Below, in pieces: positions 37,639 through 47,750 of a DNA stretch of 64,000 bases. The DNA lies in NCBI RefSeq assembly GCF_900536025.1, contig NZ_UNOZ01000013.1, forward strand, positions 434,001 through 498,000, written 5' to 3'. The stretch comes from Pseudomonas reidholzensis (lineage in GTDB: Bacteria > Pseudomonadota > Gammaproteobacteria > Pseudomonadales > Pseudomonadaceae). The notes beneath the pieces were generated by a model that saw only the letters and a program-made list of their open reading frames with translations, did not search any database and was not told the DNA's origin. The translations under genes and the position numbers were made by a program. Every line of letters starts with the position of its first letter. Positions within the stretch are counted from its first letter, which is position 1.

Positions 37639-39849
37639 ATGAACGCAACCACGCGTGATAACGGCGGACTTCGGCAACGGGACATCGACGCCCTGGCCCG
37701 CGCCGAGCACGCCGACCCATTTGCCGTGCTCGGCCCGCACCCGGATGGTGCGGGCGGCCTGTTCGTCCGGGCATTTCTGCCCGGCGCACTGAGTGCCAGG
37801 CTGCTGGCACGGCATGACGGCAGTGTGCTGGTCGAGATGCAGCAGGGCAGCCTGCCGGGCTTGTTCAGCGCGCACCTGGAGCACGCCCAGGCGTACCAGC
37901 TGCAGATCGCCTGGGCCGGCGGCGAGCAGGTCACCGAAGACCCCTACAGCTTCGGCCCGCAACTGGGCGAGATGGACATGTACCTGTTCGCCGAGGGCAA
38001 CCACCGCGACCTGGCCGGGCGCTTCGGCGCGCAGCCGGTGCAGGTCGACGGCATCGACGGCGTGCTGTTCTCGGTGTGGGCGCCGAATGCCCGGCGGGTG
38101 TCGGTGGTCGGTGGCTTCAACAACTGGGACGGCCGCCGCCACCCCATGCGCCTGCGTCACAACGCCGGGGTCTGGGAGCTGTTCGTGCCGCGCCTGGGTG
38201 TGGGCGAAGCGTACAAGTTCGAAGTGCTCGGCCGCGACGGCGTGCTGCCGCTCAAGGCCGACCCGCTGGCGCGTGCCACCGAGCTGCCACCGAGCACCGC
38301 GTCCAAGGTCGCCGGCCCGCTCGCGCACGAATGGCGCGACCAGCAGTGGATGGAGCAGCGCGCCGAGCGCCACGCCTACAACGCACCGCTGTCGATCTAC
38401 GAGCTGCACGTCGGCTCGTGGCGCTGCGAGCTGGACGATGGCGGTGATGTCGCGCGCTTCTACAACTGGCGCGAACTGGCCGAGCGGCTGGTGCCGTATG
38501 TGCAGGAGCTGGGCTTTACCCACATCGAGATGCTGCCGATCATGGAGCACCCGTTCGGCGGCTCGTGGGGTTACCAGCCGCTGTCGCTGTTCGCCCCGAC
38601 CTCGCGCTATGGCACCGCCGAAGACTTCGCCGCCTTTATCGACGCCTGTCACCAGGGCGGCATCGGCGTGATCCTGGACTGGGTACCGGCGCATTTCCCG
38701 ACCGATGAACACGGCCTGGCGCGCTTCGACGGCACTGCCCTGTACGAATACGAAAACCCCCTGGAGGGCTTCCACCAGGACTGGAACACGCTGATCTACA
38801 ACCTCGGCCGCAACGAGGTGCGCGGCTTCATGCTGGCCTCGGCGCTGCATTGGCTCAAGCACTTCCATATCGATGGCCTGCGCGTCGATGCGGTGGCCTC
38901 GATGCTCTACCGCGACTACTCGCGCAAATCAGGCGAGTGGGTGCCCAATCGCCATGGCGGGCGCGAGAACCTCGAAGCGATCGACTTCCTGCGTCACCTC
39001 AACGGCATCGTCGCCCATGAAGCGCCGGGTGCGCTGGTGATCGCCGAAGAGTCGACCGCCTGGCCTGGCGTCAGCCAGCCGACCCAGCAGGGCGGCCTGG
39101 GCTTCGATTACAAGTGGAACATGGGCTGGATGCACGACACCCTGCATTACATCCAGAACGACCCGGTGCACCGCACGCACCACCACAACGAGATGAGCTT
39201 CGGCCTGATTTACGCCTACTCCGAGCACTTCATCCTGCCGATCTCGCACGATGAAGTGGTGCACGGCAAGCACTCGCTGATCGACAAGATGCCGGGTGAT
39301 CGCTGGCAGAAGTTCGCCAACCTGCGCGCGTACCTGACGTTCATGTGGACCCACCCGGGCAAGAAGCTGCTGTTCATGGGCTGCGAGTTCGGCCAGTGGC
39401 GTGAGTGGAACCACGACCACCAGCTGGACTGGTACCTGTTGCAGTACTCCGAGCACCAGGGCGTAAAAAACCTGGTCAGCGACCTCAACCGCCTGTACCG
39501 CGAAGTGCCGGCGCTGCACGAGCAGGACTGTCTGCCGCAGGGCTTCCAGTGGTTGATCGGCGATGATGCGCAGAACAGCGTGTTTGCCTGGTTGCGCTGG
39601 AGCAGTGCCGGGGAGCCGCTGCTGGTGGTGGCCAACTTCACCCCGGTGCCGCGTGAGGGCTATCGGATCGGCGTGCCGTTTGGCGAGCGCTGGCAGGAGT
39701 TGCTCAACAGTGATGCCGAGCTGTATGCCGGGTCGAATGTGGGCAACCTGGGGGCGGTGGCCAGTGAGGCGATCGCCAGCCATGGCCAGCCGTTGTCGCT
39801 GGCCCTGAACTTGCCGCCGTTGGGGGTTCTGGTGATGAAGCCCGCCTGA
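37639..39849 (+). CDS. glgB: 1,4-alpha-glucan branching enzyme
   Basis: 736 aa. Two N-terminal beta domains (first about 15-110, CBM48 about 120-215 with [20 protein letters not shown]), then the GH13_9 barrel: [14 protein letters not shown], nucleophile in [15 protein letters not shown], acid/base in [12 protein letters not shown], and [12 protein letters not shown]. It makes alpha-1,6 branches in the glucan from GlgE and GlgA. The GGGGAG ribosome-binding site lies inside the end of treS, so expression is coupled. Confidence 0.97.
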   Translation: MNATTRDNGGLRQRDIDALARAEHADPFAVLGPHPDGAGGLFVRAFLPGALSARLLARHDGSVLVEMQQGSLPGLFSAHLEHAQAYQLQIAWAGGEQVTEDPYSFGPQLGEMDMYLFAEGNHRDLAGRFGAQPVQVDGIDGVLFSVWAPNARRVSVVGGFNNWDGRRHPMRLRHNAGVWELFVPRLGVGEAYKFEVLGRDGVLPLKADPLARATELPPSTASKVAGPLAHEWRDQQWMEQRAERHAYNAPLSIYELHVGSWRCELDDGGDVARFYNWRELAERLVPYVQELGFTHIEMLPIMEHPFGGSWGYQPLSLFAPTSRYGTAEDFAAFIDACHQGGIGVILDWVPAHFPTDEHGLARFDGTALYEYENPLEGFHQDWNTLIYNLGRNEVRGFMLASALHWLKHFHIDGLRVDAVASMLYRDYSRKSGEWVPNRHGGRENLEAIDFLRHLNGIVAHEAPGALVIAEESTAWPGVSQPTQQGGLGFDYKWNMGWMHDTLHYIQNDPVHRTHHHNEMSFGLIYAYSEHFILPISHDEVVHGKHSLIDKMPGDRWQKFANLRAYLTFMWTHPGKKLLFMGCEFGQWREWNHDHQLDWYLLQYSEHQGVKNLVSDLNRLYREVPALHEQDCLPQGFQWLIGDDAQNSVFAWLRWSSAGEPLLVVANFTPVPREGYRIGVPFGERWQELLNSDAELYAGSNVGNLGAVASEAIASHGQPLSLALNLPPLGVLVMKPA

Positions 39850-39862
39850 TCGGTGGTGGCTT

Positions 39863-39955
39863 TTTCGCGGGTAAACCCGCTCCCACAGGGTTTTCGGGAC
39901 GGCCCGAATTGTTGGGCCTCCACAAAAACCTGTGGGAGCGGGTTTACCCGCGAAG
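39863..39955. repeat. REP pair
   Basis: Units at 39863-39889 and 39929-39954 in opposite orientation in the convergent gap between glgB and the autotransporter-barrel gene; standard TAAACCC stem. Confidence 0.92.
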
Positions 39956-39977
39956 AAGTCGACACTGATTTCAACCC

Positions 39978-41054
39978 TTACCAACGCATCTTCACACCCA
40001 GGCTGCCAATCAACCCGTTCAGGTCATTGCCATCCATGTCGCTGCTGTAATCGGCACTGACGAACAGCGCCACATTCGGCGCTACCCGCGCCACCAGCCC
40101 CAAGCCCAGTTCCACCGTGGTCGAATAGCGCGAGCTGGAGATCTTGTCGACCTGGTCCAGCTGCACCCCATCGGCATTGCTGAAGTCGTACCAGACGTTG
40201 GTCCGCACGTAGGGTTCGATCGGCATCCCGCTCACTTCATAGCGCCCGCTCAACTTGGCACCGACCCGGCCGCTCCAGCTCGGCTGGCTGTCGAACGCCT
40301 GCAAGGTCTCTTCCTGCACCTGGCTGCCGGGGAAGAACTGCTGGTTGATCAACTGCGCCTGTGGCTCGATCACCCAGCCGCCGCCCAGGCCGATCGGGTA
40401 GCCGCCCTCCAGCGAGAAGGTCATCGCATGCCCGCTGTCGTCCAGCCGCTGACCGCCCTCGTTGCGGCCACTGACGTCGATGCGCGTGCCCATGGCCACC
40501 GCATCCAGGTGCCAGCCCTGTTCATTGCTCATGCTCCAGTACACCCCCAGGCTCTCGCCGCTGAGGTTGACCGCATTGCGTTGCTTGTCGCCGAGCAACG
40601 GGCGCAGGCCATTGAACGAGGTCTGCAGGTTGTTGTGGCCGACGAACACCCCGGCGCGGTGCACGTTGCCCGCCGACGACTCACGCACGAACAGGTCAGG
40701 GCCGATCACCAGTTGCTGGCTCGGCGCTTCGAGTTGGTTGGGGGCCTGGGCGCCGGGTTGCGGCATGCCCGGGAAAAACTGCGCCCATTGGCTGGCGATC
40801 AGGTCCGGTGCCGCGTGCCCGTGGCGCTGACTCAGCTGATCGGAAAAGCTGCTGAGGGTGTTCAGGTTCAAGCCGCTGGCGCTGACCGGGTCAAGCGACA
40901 GCTGGGGCATCGCCGGCTGTTGCAGGAGGCTGGCGAAGGGCTCGTCCTCCTGCAGGTCGAACGCGAAGGTTTCCACCGGGGTTGCCAGGAGCAGCGACGT
41001 GGAAACCGCGTAGAGAACATGGTCGAGGCGCAGCGAGGGCGCAGTTCTTTTCAT
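39978..41054 (-). CDS. outer-membrane autotransporter beta-barrel protein without passenger
   Basis: 358 aa from the ATG at 41054 (AAAGGAG upstream; the start 33 bp further up is unsupported). A signal peptide (AVSTSLLLATPVETFA) is followed by about 80 low-complexity residues and then, from about residue 100, an autotransporter-type barrel of alternating strands (LGVYWSMSNEQGWHLDAVAMG, NVWYDFSNA, LGLGLVARVAPNVALFVSADY), ending in tryptophan (GVKMRW) as outer-membrane proteins do. There is no pectin-like passenger. It sits within the glucan/trehalose island, reading towards glgB, without a clear link to it. Confidence 0.8.
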   Translation of the reverse strand: MKRTAPSLRLDHVLYAVSTSLLLATPVETFAFDLQEDEPFASLLQQPAMPQLSLDPVSASGLNLNTLSSFSDQLSQRHGHAAPDLIASQWAQFFPGMPQPGAQAPNQLEAPSQQLVIGPDLFVRESSAGNVHRAGVFVGHNNLQTSFNGLRPLLGDKQRNAVNLSGESLGVYWSMSNEQGWHLDAVAMGTRIDVSGRNEGGQRLDDSGHAMTFSLEGGYPIGLGGGWVIEPQAQLINQQFFPGSQVQEETLQAFDSQPSWSGRVGAKLSGRYEVSGMPIEPYVRTNVWYDFSNADGVQLDQVDKISSSRYSTTVELGLGLVARVAPNVALFVSADYSSDMDGNDLNGLIGSLGVKMRW

Positions 41055-41369
41055 GGCGGTTCTCCTTTGTTTTTGTGGTACAGCCAAGGACCTGGCCTGT
41101 TGTCACGAGCTGTACGACTAAAACAGAGGGCGACCCAAACCAGCACGACGGCCTCCAGGAGCGCGCAGGAAGGCGCGAGCTAGAGGCCCGACGTGACGTT
41201 TTCCGTCTGGTAGTCATCTCAGCTAAGGAGAGGACGGCGCTCGCGTCAAGAAACTGCACGCAGGCCGTCGCGCGCGCGTGGCACACGCTAACGCGTTGAA
41301 TTGCCGATCAAATGACCGGTCGATAGCGGGGTTCGCTATTTGCCGCGTGCTGGCTATGCCGAATCATTG
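41055..41369. other. intergenic region, 315 bp
   Basis: Must hold the promoter of the autotransporter-barrel gene. A short inverted repeat ATAGCG/CGCTAT (41323-41339) lies 31 bp beyond the endonuclease-family gene's stop and may help end its transcript. No gene with a ribosome-binding site is visible. Confidence 0.5.
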
Positions 41370-42164
41370 CTAGAGGCGCACTTCGACGGCCAGTGGCAAA
41401 TGGTCGGAAAGGTGCGTCCAAGGCTTGTGCCCGAGGATCTGCGGCGCGTGGCTCTGCGCGTTGCGCAGGTAGATGCGGTCCAGGCGCAACAGCGGCAGGC
41501 GCGCCGGGTAGGTACGCGCGAGCAGGCCATGGTGGCGCTCGAACGCTTCGTGCAGGTCGCTGTGCAGGCGCAAGGTACGGTTGCCCTGCAGCTTCCAGTC
41601 GTTGAAATCGCCGGCGATGATCACCGGCTCATCCGCCGGCAGTTCGTCGAGCAGCTTGCGCAGCAGTTGCAGCTGTTGCTGGCGATGGCTTTCGAGCAGC
41701 GACAGGTGCACGCAGATGGCGTGCACCGGGCGTTGCCCCGGCACGTCGAGCACGCAATGGAGCAGGCCGCGGCGCTCGGGGCCGGTGATCGACACGTCGA
41801 GGTTGCGGTGTTCGACGATCGGGTATTTGGACAGCAGCGCGTTGCCGTGGTGGCCGTCGGGGTAGACCGCGTTGCGCCCGTAGGCGAAGTCGCTCCACAT
41901 GCTGTCGGCGAGAAATTCGTACTGCGAGGTCTGCGGCCAGCCCGGGTAGCGCGCGGCATGCCGGTCGTGGCTGCCGAGCACCTCCTGGAGAAACACGATG
42001 TCGGCCTGGGTGCTGCGCACCGCTTCGCGCAACTCCGGGAGGATGAAGCGCCGGTTGAAGGCGGTGAAGCCTTTGTGCGTATTCACCGTCAGCACCCGCA
42101 GCCGATCGACGGCGGGGGCTTGGCTGACGCTGGCGAAACCTTGACTGCCGGCTTCGAGATCCAC
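41370..42164 (-). CDS. endonuclease/exonuclease/phosphatase-family protein
   Basis: 264 aa, cytoplasmic. The metal-dependent EEP fold is shown by VNTHKGF (asparagine), FLQEVLGSHDRH (catalytic glutamate), VHLSLLESHR, AGDFNDW and the final LSDHLPL (Asp-His pair). Substrates in this family include DNA ends, phosphoinositides and other phosphodiesters, and nothing visible decides between them. It lies upstream of the autotransporter-barrel gene and downstream of glgX on the same strand, with a REP pair between it and glgX. Confidence 0.87.
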   Translation of the reverse strand: MDLEAGSQGFASVSQAPAVDRLRVLTVNTHKGFTAFNRRFILPELREAVRSTQADIVFLQEVLGSHDRHAARYPGWPQTSQYEFLADSMWSDFAYGRNAVYPDGHHGNALLSKYPIVEHRNLDVSITGPERRGLLHCVLDVPGQRPVHAICVHLSLLESHRQQQLQLLRKLLDELPADEPVIIAGDFNDWKLQGNRTLRLHSDLHEAFERHHGLLARTYPARLPLLRLDRIYLRNAQSHAPQILGHKPWTHLSDHLPLAVEVRL

Positions 42165-42208
42165 GTGGACTCCTGTCTGTCTTGCTCATTGCCAGAGAGT
42201 GGCGCCAA

Positions 42209-42310
42209 CCCTGTGGGAGCGGGTTTACCCGCGAACGAGGGCAAAGCCCTCGCCGGACATTGACAGTGCCGCTGCTGACGTCTTCGCGGGTGAACCCGCT
42301 CCCACAGGGT
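42209..42310. repeat. REP pair with mixed stem types
   Basis: First unit 42209-42235 has the TTTACCC stem, the second (42282-42309) the TGAACCC stem, in opposite orientation. It lies between glgX and the EEP-family gene, which share direction. Confidence 0.9.
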
Positions 42311-42371
42311 TCAGTGTGCCCCTGCCGATTCAGTATCGGTACACACTAAGACCGAGCCTCCCAGCCCAGGT

Positions 42372-44525
42372 TCACTCCTCTTCGCGCTGCAACACCAGCA
42401 GCAGGAACGAGCGCCCGGTCACCTCGAACGTCGACTCGAAGTCCAACCGCTGCGGCTTGCGCAGCTGTGGCCGGTCGGTGTCCACCAGGCAGCTCCAGTA
42501 CTCGCCCTCGGGCACCGTCGGCAGCAGGAACGGCACCACGTCATGGTGCGCGTTGACGATCAGCAGCACGGTCGCCTCCGAGCCGGGGCGGGCGATGCCG
42601 CTGACCTGGGCGCGGCCGTCGATCAGCATGCCCAGGCAGCGGCCATGCGGATCCTCCCATTGCTCGACGCTCATTTCGCTGCCATCGGGCGTTAGCCAGG
42701 TGACGTCCTTGACCCCGATCGCCTCGTTGTAGTCGCCGACCAGGAAACGCGAGCGGCGCAGCACCGGGTACTTCAGGCGCAAACGGGTCAGGCGCTTGAC
42801 GAAGGTCAGCAGCTCCTTGCCGTCCTCGTCCAGCTCCCAGTTGATCCAGCCGATCTCGCTGTCCTGGCAATAGGCGTTGTTGTTGCCGTGCTGGGTGCGG
42901 CTGAACTCGTCGCCGGCGACGATCATCGGCGTGCCCTGGGCGAGCAGCAGGGTGGCGAAGAAGTTGCGCATCTGGCGCATGCGCAGGGCATTGATCTCGG
43001 GGTCTTCGCTGGGGCCTTCGGCGCCGCAGTTCCAGGACAGGTTGTTGTCGGTACCGTCCTGGTTGTTCTCGTCGTTGTCTTCGTTGTGCTTGCTGTTGTA
43101 CGAAACCAGGTCGCGCAGGGTGAAACCGTCGTGGGCGGTGACGAAGTTGACCGAGGCGTAGGGCCGTCGGCCGCGGTTGTTGAACATGTCGCCGGAGGCG
43201 GTCATGCGCGCGGCAAAGTCGGCCAGCTGGCCTTCATCGCCTTTCCAGAAGCTGCGCACGGTGTCGCGGAAACGGTCGTTCCACTCGGCCCAGCCGGGCG
43301 CGAAGTTGCCCACCTGGTAACCCCCCGGGCCGCAGTCCCAAGGCTCGGCGATCAGCTTGACCTGGCTCAGCAGCGGGTCCTGGCGGCAGGCCACGAGGAA
43401 GCTGTGACGCTCGTCGTAGCCGTCATGGTAGCGGCCAAGAATGGTCGCCAGGTCGAAGCGGAAACCGTCCACGCGCATCTCGCCGGCCCAGTAACGCAAC
43501 GAATCGGTCACCAGCTGCAGCACGCACGGGTGGCTCAGGTCGAGGGTGTTGCCGGTGCCGGAATCGTTGATGTAATAGCGTTTGTCATCGGGCATCAGGC
43601 GGTAGTACGAGGCGTTGTCGATGCCGCGCATGGACAGCGTCGGGCCTTGCTCGTTGCCCTCGGCGGTGTGGTTGTAGACGACGTCGAGGATCACCTCCAG
43701 GCTGGCGTCGTGCAGGTGCGCGACCATCTCCTTGAACTCGGCGATCTTGCCGCTGGCGAGGTACGCCGGGTGCGGCGCGAAAAAGGCGATGCTGTTGTAG
43801 CCCCAATAATTGTTCAGGCCTTTTTGCAGCAGGTGCTGGTCGTTGACGAAGGCGTGGATCGGCAGCAGCTCGATCGACGAGACGCCCAGGTCCTTGATGT
43901 GCTTGAGCAGGTCGTCGTTGGCCAGGCCGGCGAAGGTGCCACGGAGTTTTTCCGGCACGGCGGGGTGGCGCATGCTGATGCCGCGGGTGTGCGCCTCGTA
44001 GAGGATGGTGCGCTCCCACGGGGTCTGCACGCGCTGGTCGCGGCCCCAGGTGAAGGCCGGGTCGATGACCTTGCACTTGGGCACGAAGGGCGCGCTGTCG
44101 CGCTCGTCGAACGAAAGGTCGCCGTCGGGGTGGCCGATGGTGTAGCCGAACAACGCCTCGGACCATTTAAGGGTGCCAACCAGTTGCTTGGCGTAGGGGT
44201 CGATGAGCAGCTTGTTGGGGTTGAACCGGTGGCCGTTCTCCGGCTCGTACGGGCCGTACACGCGGTAGCCGTAGACCAGCCCTGGGTGGGCGTCGGGCAG
44301 GTAGCCGTGGTAGATCTCGTCGGTGTACTCGGGCAGCTCGATGCGTTCGAGCTCCTGCTCGCCGCTGGAGTCGAACAGGCACAGCTCGACCTTGGTGGCG
44401 TTGGCCGAGAACAAGGCGAAATTGACCCCAAGGCCGTCCCAGGTGGCGCCGAGGGGGAAGGGCATGCCTTCACGAATCCGCGACGGGGCGACGGAGCGGG
44501 TTTTCTTAGGGGTGCGGGGGCTCAT
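42372..44525 (-). CDS. glgX: glycogen debranching enzyme
   Basis: 717 aa, isoamylase type GH13_11. CBM48-like N-terminal domain (PLGATWDGLGVNFALFSANA), then the barrel with DVVYNHTAEGNEQGP, nucleophile region MRVDGFRFDLATILGR, acid/base KLIAEPWDCGPGGYQVG and VTAHDGFTL. It removes short branches left by phosphorylase or other trimming and so supplies linear maltodextrins to TreY and MalQ. It is followed 3' by an EEP-family gene and separated from the DUF2934 gene upstream by a REP pair. Confidence 0.96.
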   Translation of the reverse strand: MSPRTPKKTRSVAPSRIREGMPFPLGATWDGLGVNFALFSANATKVELCLFDSSGEQELERIELPEYTDEIYHGYLPDAHPGLVYGYRVYGPYEPENGHRFNPNKLLIDPYAKQLVGTLKWSEALFGYTIGHPDGDLSFDERDSAPFVPKCKVIDPAFTWGRDQRVQTPWERTILYEAHTRGISMRHPAVPEKLRGTFAGLANDDLLKHIKDLGVSSIELLPIHAFVNDQHLLQKGLNNYWGYNSIAFFAPHPAYLASGKIAEFKEMVAHLHDASLEVILDVVYNHTAEGNEQGPTLSMRGIDNASYYRLMPDDKRYYINDSGTGNTLDLSHPCVLQLVTDSLRYWAGEMRVDGFRFDLATILGRYHDGYDERHSFLVACRQDPLLSQVKLIAEPWDCGPGGYQVGNFAPGWAEWNDRFRDTVRSFWKGDEGQLADFAARMTASGDMFNNRGRRPYASVNFVTAHDGFTLRDLVSYNSKHNEDNDENNQDGTDNNLSWNCGAEGPSEDPEINALRMRQMRNFFATLLLAQGTPMIVAGDEFSRTQHGNNNAYCQDSEIGWINWELDEDGKELLTFVKRLTRLRLKYPVLRRSRFLVGDYNEAIGVKDVTWLTPDGSEMSVEQWEDPHGRCLGMLIDGRAQVSGIARPGSEATVLLIVNAHHDVVPFLLPTVPEGEYWSCLVDTDRPQLRKPQRLDFESTFEVTGRSFLLLVLQREEE

Positions 44526-44563
44526 GGCAGTCCTCGATGGCCGGGGGAAGGGGGGCTGGCTGA

Positions 44564-44640
44564 GGCCTCATCGCGGGTAAACCCGCTCCTACAGGGTTCA
44601 CTGCGATCCCTGTAGGAGCGGGTTTACCCGCGATGAGGCC
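44564..44640. repeat. REP pair with extended GGCCTCAT arms
   Basis: 44564-44596 and 44608-44640 are near-perfect inverted copies with only 11 bp between, forming one palindrome of 77 bp. It lies between glgX and the DUF2934 gene. Confidence 0.92.
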
Positions 44641-44655
44641 GACAACAGGAGCGTC

Positions 44656-44958
44656 TTAGCCAGCAGCGGGCTTCTTGGCTGCTCGGGGCTTTTTCGCGGG
44701 TGCAGGTTTTTCAGCTGCGCTAGCCGCAGGCTTAGGCTGCGCGGCGGCTTTTTTCGGTTGCGCCGCCGACTTTGCCGGGGCCTCGGCCTTGGGCTTGGCC
44801 GCAGCTTTCTTGCGCGGCGCCGCCTTGGGTGCCAAGGCCTCGGCTTCGGCTAGCTTGCGGGCCATCGTCCAGTGCCGGTCTTCCTGCCCCGCAGGCTTCC
44901 CCTCTGACTCCCAGATCTCATAGGCAAATTGGCGAATACGTTTTTCATCGACACTCAT
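44656..44958 (-). CDS. DUF2934 protein with lysine/alanine/proline-rich tail
   Basis: 100 aa starting at 44958, where AGGAG is 7 bases upstream (a tandem ATG at 44961 is too close). Residues 1-40 match DUF2934 (IRQFAYEIWESEGKPAGQED followed by HW). Residues 45-100 are repeats of the PKKAAA / AKPK type, similar to histone H1-like and AlgP tails, highly basic and disordered, likely to bind nucleic acid or other polyanions. It begins 17 bp after the treY stop in the same operon direction, so it may be stress-induced along with trehalose synthesis. Confidence 0.85.
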   Translation of the reverse strand: MSVDEKRIRQFAYEIWESEGKPAGQEDRHWTMARKLAEAEALAPKAAPRKKAAAKPKAEAPAKSAAQPKKAAAQPKPAASAAEKPAPAKKPRAAKKPAAG

Positions 44959-44975
44959 CATGACGCTCCTGATGC

Positions 44976-47750
44976 TCAAGATTGTTGTATCAACAGATTG
45001 ACCGGAGACTCCGCTAATACCGCGCTCAACAGCAGCTCTCTAGAAGGGCTGACCGCGCGGCTGGCGAAAAGTCCAGTCCAGTTGGCAGGTGACTCGGCAA
45101 ACGGCAGGACCAGCCGGGTGTCGTCCCAGTTATGTGCCGGGATCAACGGTATCGAAGCACTGCCCAGCAGTTCGCTGGCCAGGCGCGGCACCACCACGAT
45201 GGCGCGCTCGCCCTCGCCAAGCCGGGCGAACGCCAGCACCTTGTCGGCATGCCGGCCGTGCACGCTCAGCGGCAGGTAGTCGCCGCGGCGGAACAGTTCG
45301 GGGCGGGCCTGGCGGCAGTCGAGCACTTCGGCGATCAGCGCCTGCTTGATACGCCCATCGCGCCAGTGTTCGAGCAGCTCGGCCAGCGGCGTGCTGGCGT
45401 CCAGGCTGGCCCGCCTCGAAGCGTAGTCGACCGGCCGCCGGTTGTCTGGGTCGACCAGGCTCAGATCCCAGTACTCGTTGCCTTGGTACAGGTCGGGCAC
45501 GCCGGGCGAGGTCATCCGCAGCAGGCACTGCACCAGCCCGTTGAGCGCGCCGGGGCAGGCCAGCAGCTGCGCGGCATCGGCCAGGGATTTGCGCAGTTGC
45601 TGGTTCTCGCGGTCGAGCAGGAGGCCATCGACATAGGCCGCCGCGCTGTGCTCGTACGCCTCGTTGGGCGCGCTCCAGGCGCTGCGCAGCTTGGCCTCGC
45701 GCAGGGCCTTCTGCTGCCACTGGCGGATGCGCTCGGCGTAGCGGCGCAGGGCCGTTTGATCGTCCAGGTCGAGGTCCAGCGGCCAGCTGCCGAGCAGGGT
45801 CTGCAACAGCATCATTTCATCGCCTGGGCTCGGCGCCGGGCCGTCGGCGAGGGCTTCACGCAGCGGCGCCGCCAGCTCGCGCCAGTGCTCGATGCGGCTC
45901 GCCAGCCAGGGCCCGCGCTCACTCAGCACGGCCAGCCGGGCGCGGCAGTCTTCACCGCGCTTGTGGTCGTGGGTGGCGGTGGCCAGGAGGTTGTCGGGGA
46001 AGTCGCGCAGGCGCCGCTGCGCCTCGTTGTGAAACTGTTCGGGCGGGGCACTGAAACGCTCCGCCTCGAAGCCCACGTCGTTGCGCGAGAGCAACCGCGC
46101 CGAGCGGTAGAAGGCGGTGTCTTCGACGGCCTTGGCCGCACTGGGCGCGGTCAGCTGCTGGAAGCGCACGCAGGCGTGGCGCAGGTGCTTGCGCGGCCGG
46201 CCCGGTGGCAGGCGGCGCCAGGGTTGGCCGCCGAGCCACTGTTCGAGCTGGTCGAGCAGTGGCCAGTCGGCCTCGCTCAAGGTCTGCCGGGCGCCGAGCA
46301 GCGCCTGCTGGAAAAACCGTTCGTCTTCGGCCGGGCGGCCGATGGCATTGATGTAGGTGCGGTACACCGGGTAGTGCTCGACCAGCGCCTGCAAGGCGCG
46401 GCGGATCGCGCCGAGGGTCAGGTCGCGGGTCATCAGGTCGTCGCGGGCCACTTGCAGCAAGGCCTGGGCGACCGACTCGCAGTCGCCGGCAAGACTCGCG
46501 TTGAGCACCAGGTGGCGGGCCTGGCGAACCTCTTCGGCAAACTCGGGGCGTTCGCTGACGGTGCTCCACAGCTCGGTCAACGGCACTTCGCCGGCCGGGT
46601 CGTGCTGCAGCAACGAAACCTGGTTCATGAACTCGTAGCCGGTGGTGCCGTCGGTCAACCAGTCCGCGTGCAGGTGCTCGTCGACCCCGAGGATCTTCTC
46701 CACGTAGATCGGCACATGCTCCACGGCGGCCTCCAGCGGGCGCCAGGCCTGCAGGCTGTCGACCCGCCGGCGCAACTTGCGGCAATAGCCACGCGGGTCG
46801 GCCAGGCCGTCGATATGGTCGATGCGCAGGCCGTCTACCAGGCCCCGCTCGATCAGCTCGAACAGCTTGGCGTGGGTGGCCTCGAACACCACCGCCCGCT
46901 CGACGCGCAGGCCGCCCAGTTCGTTGATGTCGAAGAAGCGCCGCCAGTTGATGTCATCGGCCGCAGTGCGCCAACTGGCGAGGCGGTAGGTCTGGTGCTC
47001 GAGCAGCTGGTGCAGGCGCTTGAAACCGTCTTCGCTGCGGCTGTCGAAGGCCGCCAGGGCATCGTCCAGGCTGGCCCCGGCGTTGACCGTGCGGGCCAGC
47101 TCGGCCTGCAGCGCCAGCGCGTCTTCGAGCGGGTCGGCCGAGGCGCTCAGGGTGCTGAAGCGCTGGGCCAGGGCACGCAGCTGCGGGTGCTCGCTGTGGC
47201 GGAGGATGCGCGGGTAGTCGAGCGGGCAGATCGGGAAGCGGTGCTCGTAGTGGGCGACCTGCAGCACCCCGGCGTCGCCCTCGAAGGTCAGCGGCAGCTC
47301 GCCGTTGCGCAACGCCACGCCATAGTCACTGCCGAGAAACGGCAGCAGCAGCTGGCCGGCCAGCAGCGGGTCGGCGGAGTGCCACTGGATGTCGAAGAAC
47401 TCTGCGTAGGGGCTGCGCCGGCCCCAGGCCAGCAGGCTCTGCCACCACGGGTTGTCGGCACCGCCGACGGCCATGTGGTTGGACACCGTGTCGAGGATCA
47501 GGCCCATGCCGTGCTGGCGCAGGGCGGCCACCAGCCGCTCCAGCGCCGCTTCGCCGCCCAGCTCCGGGTTGACCCGGGTCGGGTCGACCACGTCGTAGCC
47601 GTGGCGCGAGCCAGCGCGGGCCTTGAGGATCGGTGAGGCGTATACATGGCTGATGCCCAGGCGGGCGAAATACGGCACCAGCCCCACGGCATCGTCAAGG
47701 GTGAAGTCACTGTGAAATTGCAGCCGCACGGTGGCGGTCAAGGGCTTCAT
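44976..47750 (-). CDS. treY: maltooligosyl trehalose synthase
   Basis: 924 aa, GH13_26. It turns the reducing end of a maltodextrin into a trehalosyl group. Motifs: ATVRLQFHSDFTLDDAV at the start, GMGLILDTVSNHMAVGG, nucleophile region DGLRIDHIDGLADPRGY, acid/base IYVEKILGVDEHL, DGTTGYEFMN, and near the C-terminus SPGVPDLYQGNEYWDLSLVD. Its start overlaps the malQ stop by 4 bp. Together with TreZ it forms a two-step route from glucan to trehalose. Confidence 0.96.
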   Translation of the reverse strand: MKPLTATVRLQFHSDFTLDDAVGLVPYFARLGISHVYASPILKARAGSRHGYDVVDPTRVNPELGGEAALERLVAALRQHGMGLILDTVSNHMAVGGADNPWWQSLLAWGRRSPYAEFFDIQWHSADPLLAGQLLLPFLGSDYGVALRNGELPLTFEGDAGVLQVAHYEHRFPICPLDYPRILRHSEHPQLRALAQRFSTLSASADPLEDALALQAELARTVNAGASLDDALAAFDSRSEDGFKRLHQLLEHQTYRLASWRTAADDINWRRFFDINELGGLRVERAVVFEATHAKLFELIERGLVDGLRIDHIDGLADPRGYCRKLRRRVDSLQAWRPLEAAVEHVPIYVEKILGVDEHLHADWLTDGTTGYEFMNQVSLLQHDPAGEVPLTELWSTVSERPEFAEEVRQARHLVLNASLAGDCESVAQALLQVARDDLMTRDLTLGAIRRALQALVEHYPVYRTYINAIGRPAEDERFFQQALLGARQTLSEADWPLLDQLEQWLGGQPWRRLPPGRPRKHLRHACVRFQQLTAPSAAKAVEDTAFYRSARLLSRNDVGFEAERFSAPPEQFHNEAQRRLRDFPDNLLATATHDHKRGEDCRARLAVLSERGPWLASRIEHWRELAAPLREALADGPAPSPGDEMMLLQTLLGSWPLDLDLDDQTALRRYAERIRQWQQKALREAKLRSAWSAPNEAYEHSAAAYVDGLLLDRENQQLRKSLADAAQLLACPGALNGLVQCLLRMTSPGVPDLYQGNEYWDLSLVDPDNRRPVDYASRRASLDASTPLAELLEHWRDGRIKQALIAEVLDCRQARPELFRRGDYLPLSVHGRHADKVLAFARLGEGERAIVVVPRLASELLGSASIPLIPAHNWDDTRLVLPFAESPANWTGLFASRAVSPSRELLLSAVLAESPVNLLIQQS

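Noticed and set aside
41323..41339. Strong terminator or operator
   Set aside because: Only a 6-bp stem with no T run; noted in the intergenic entry but not called as a terminator.
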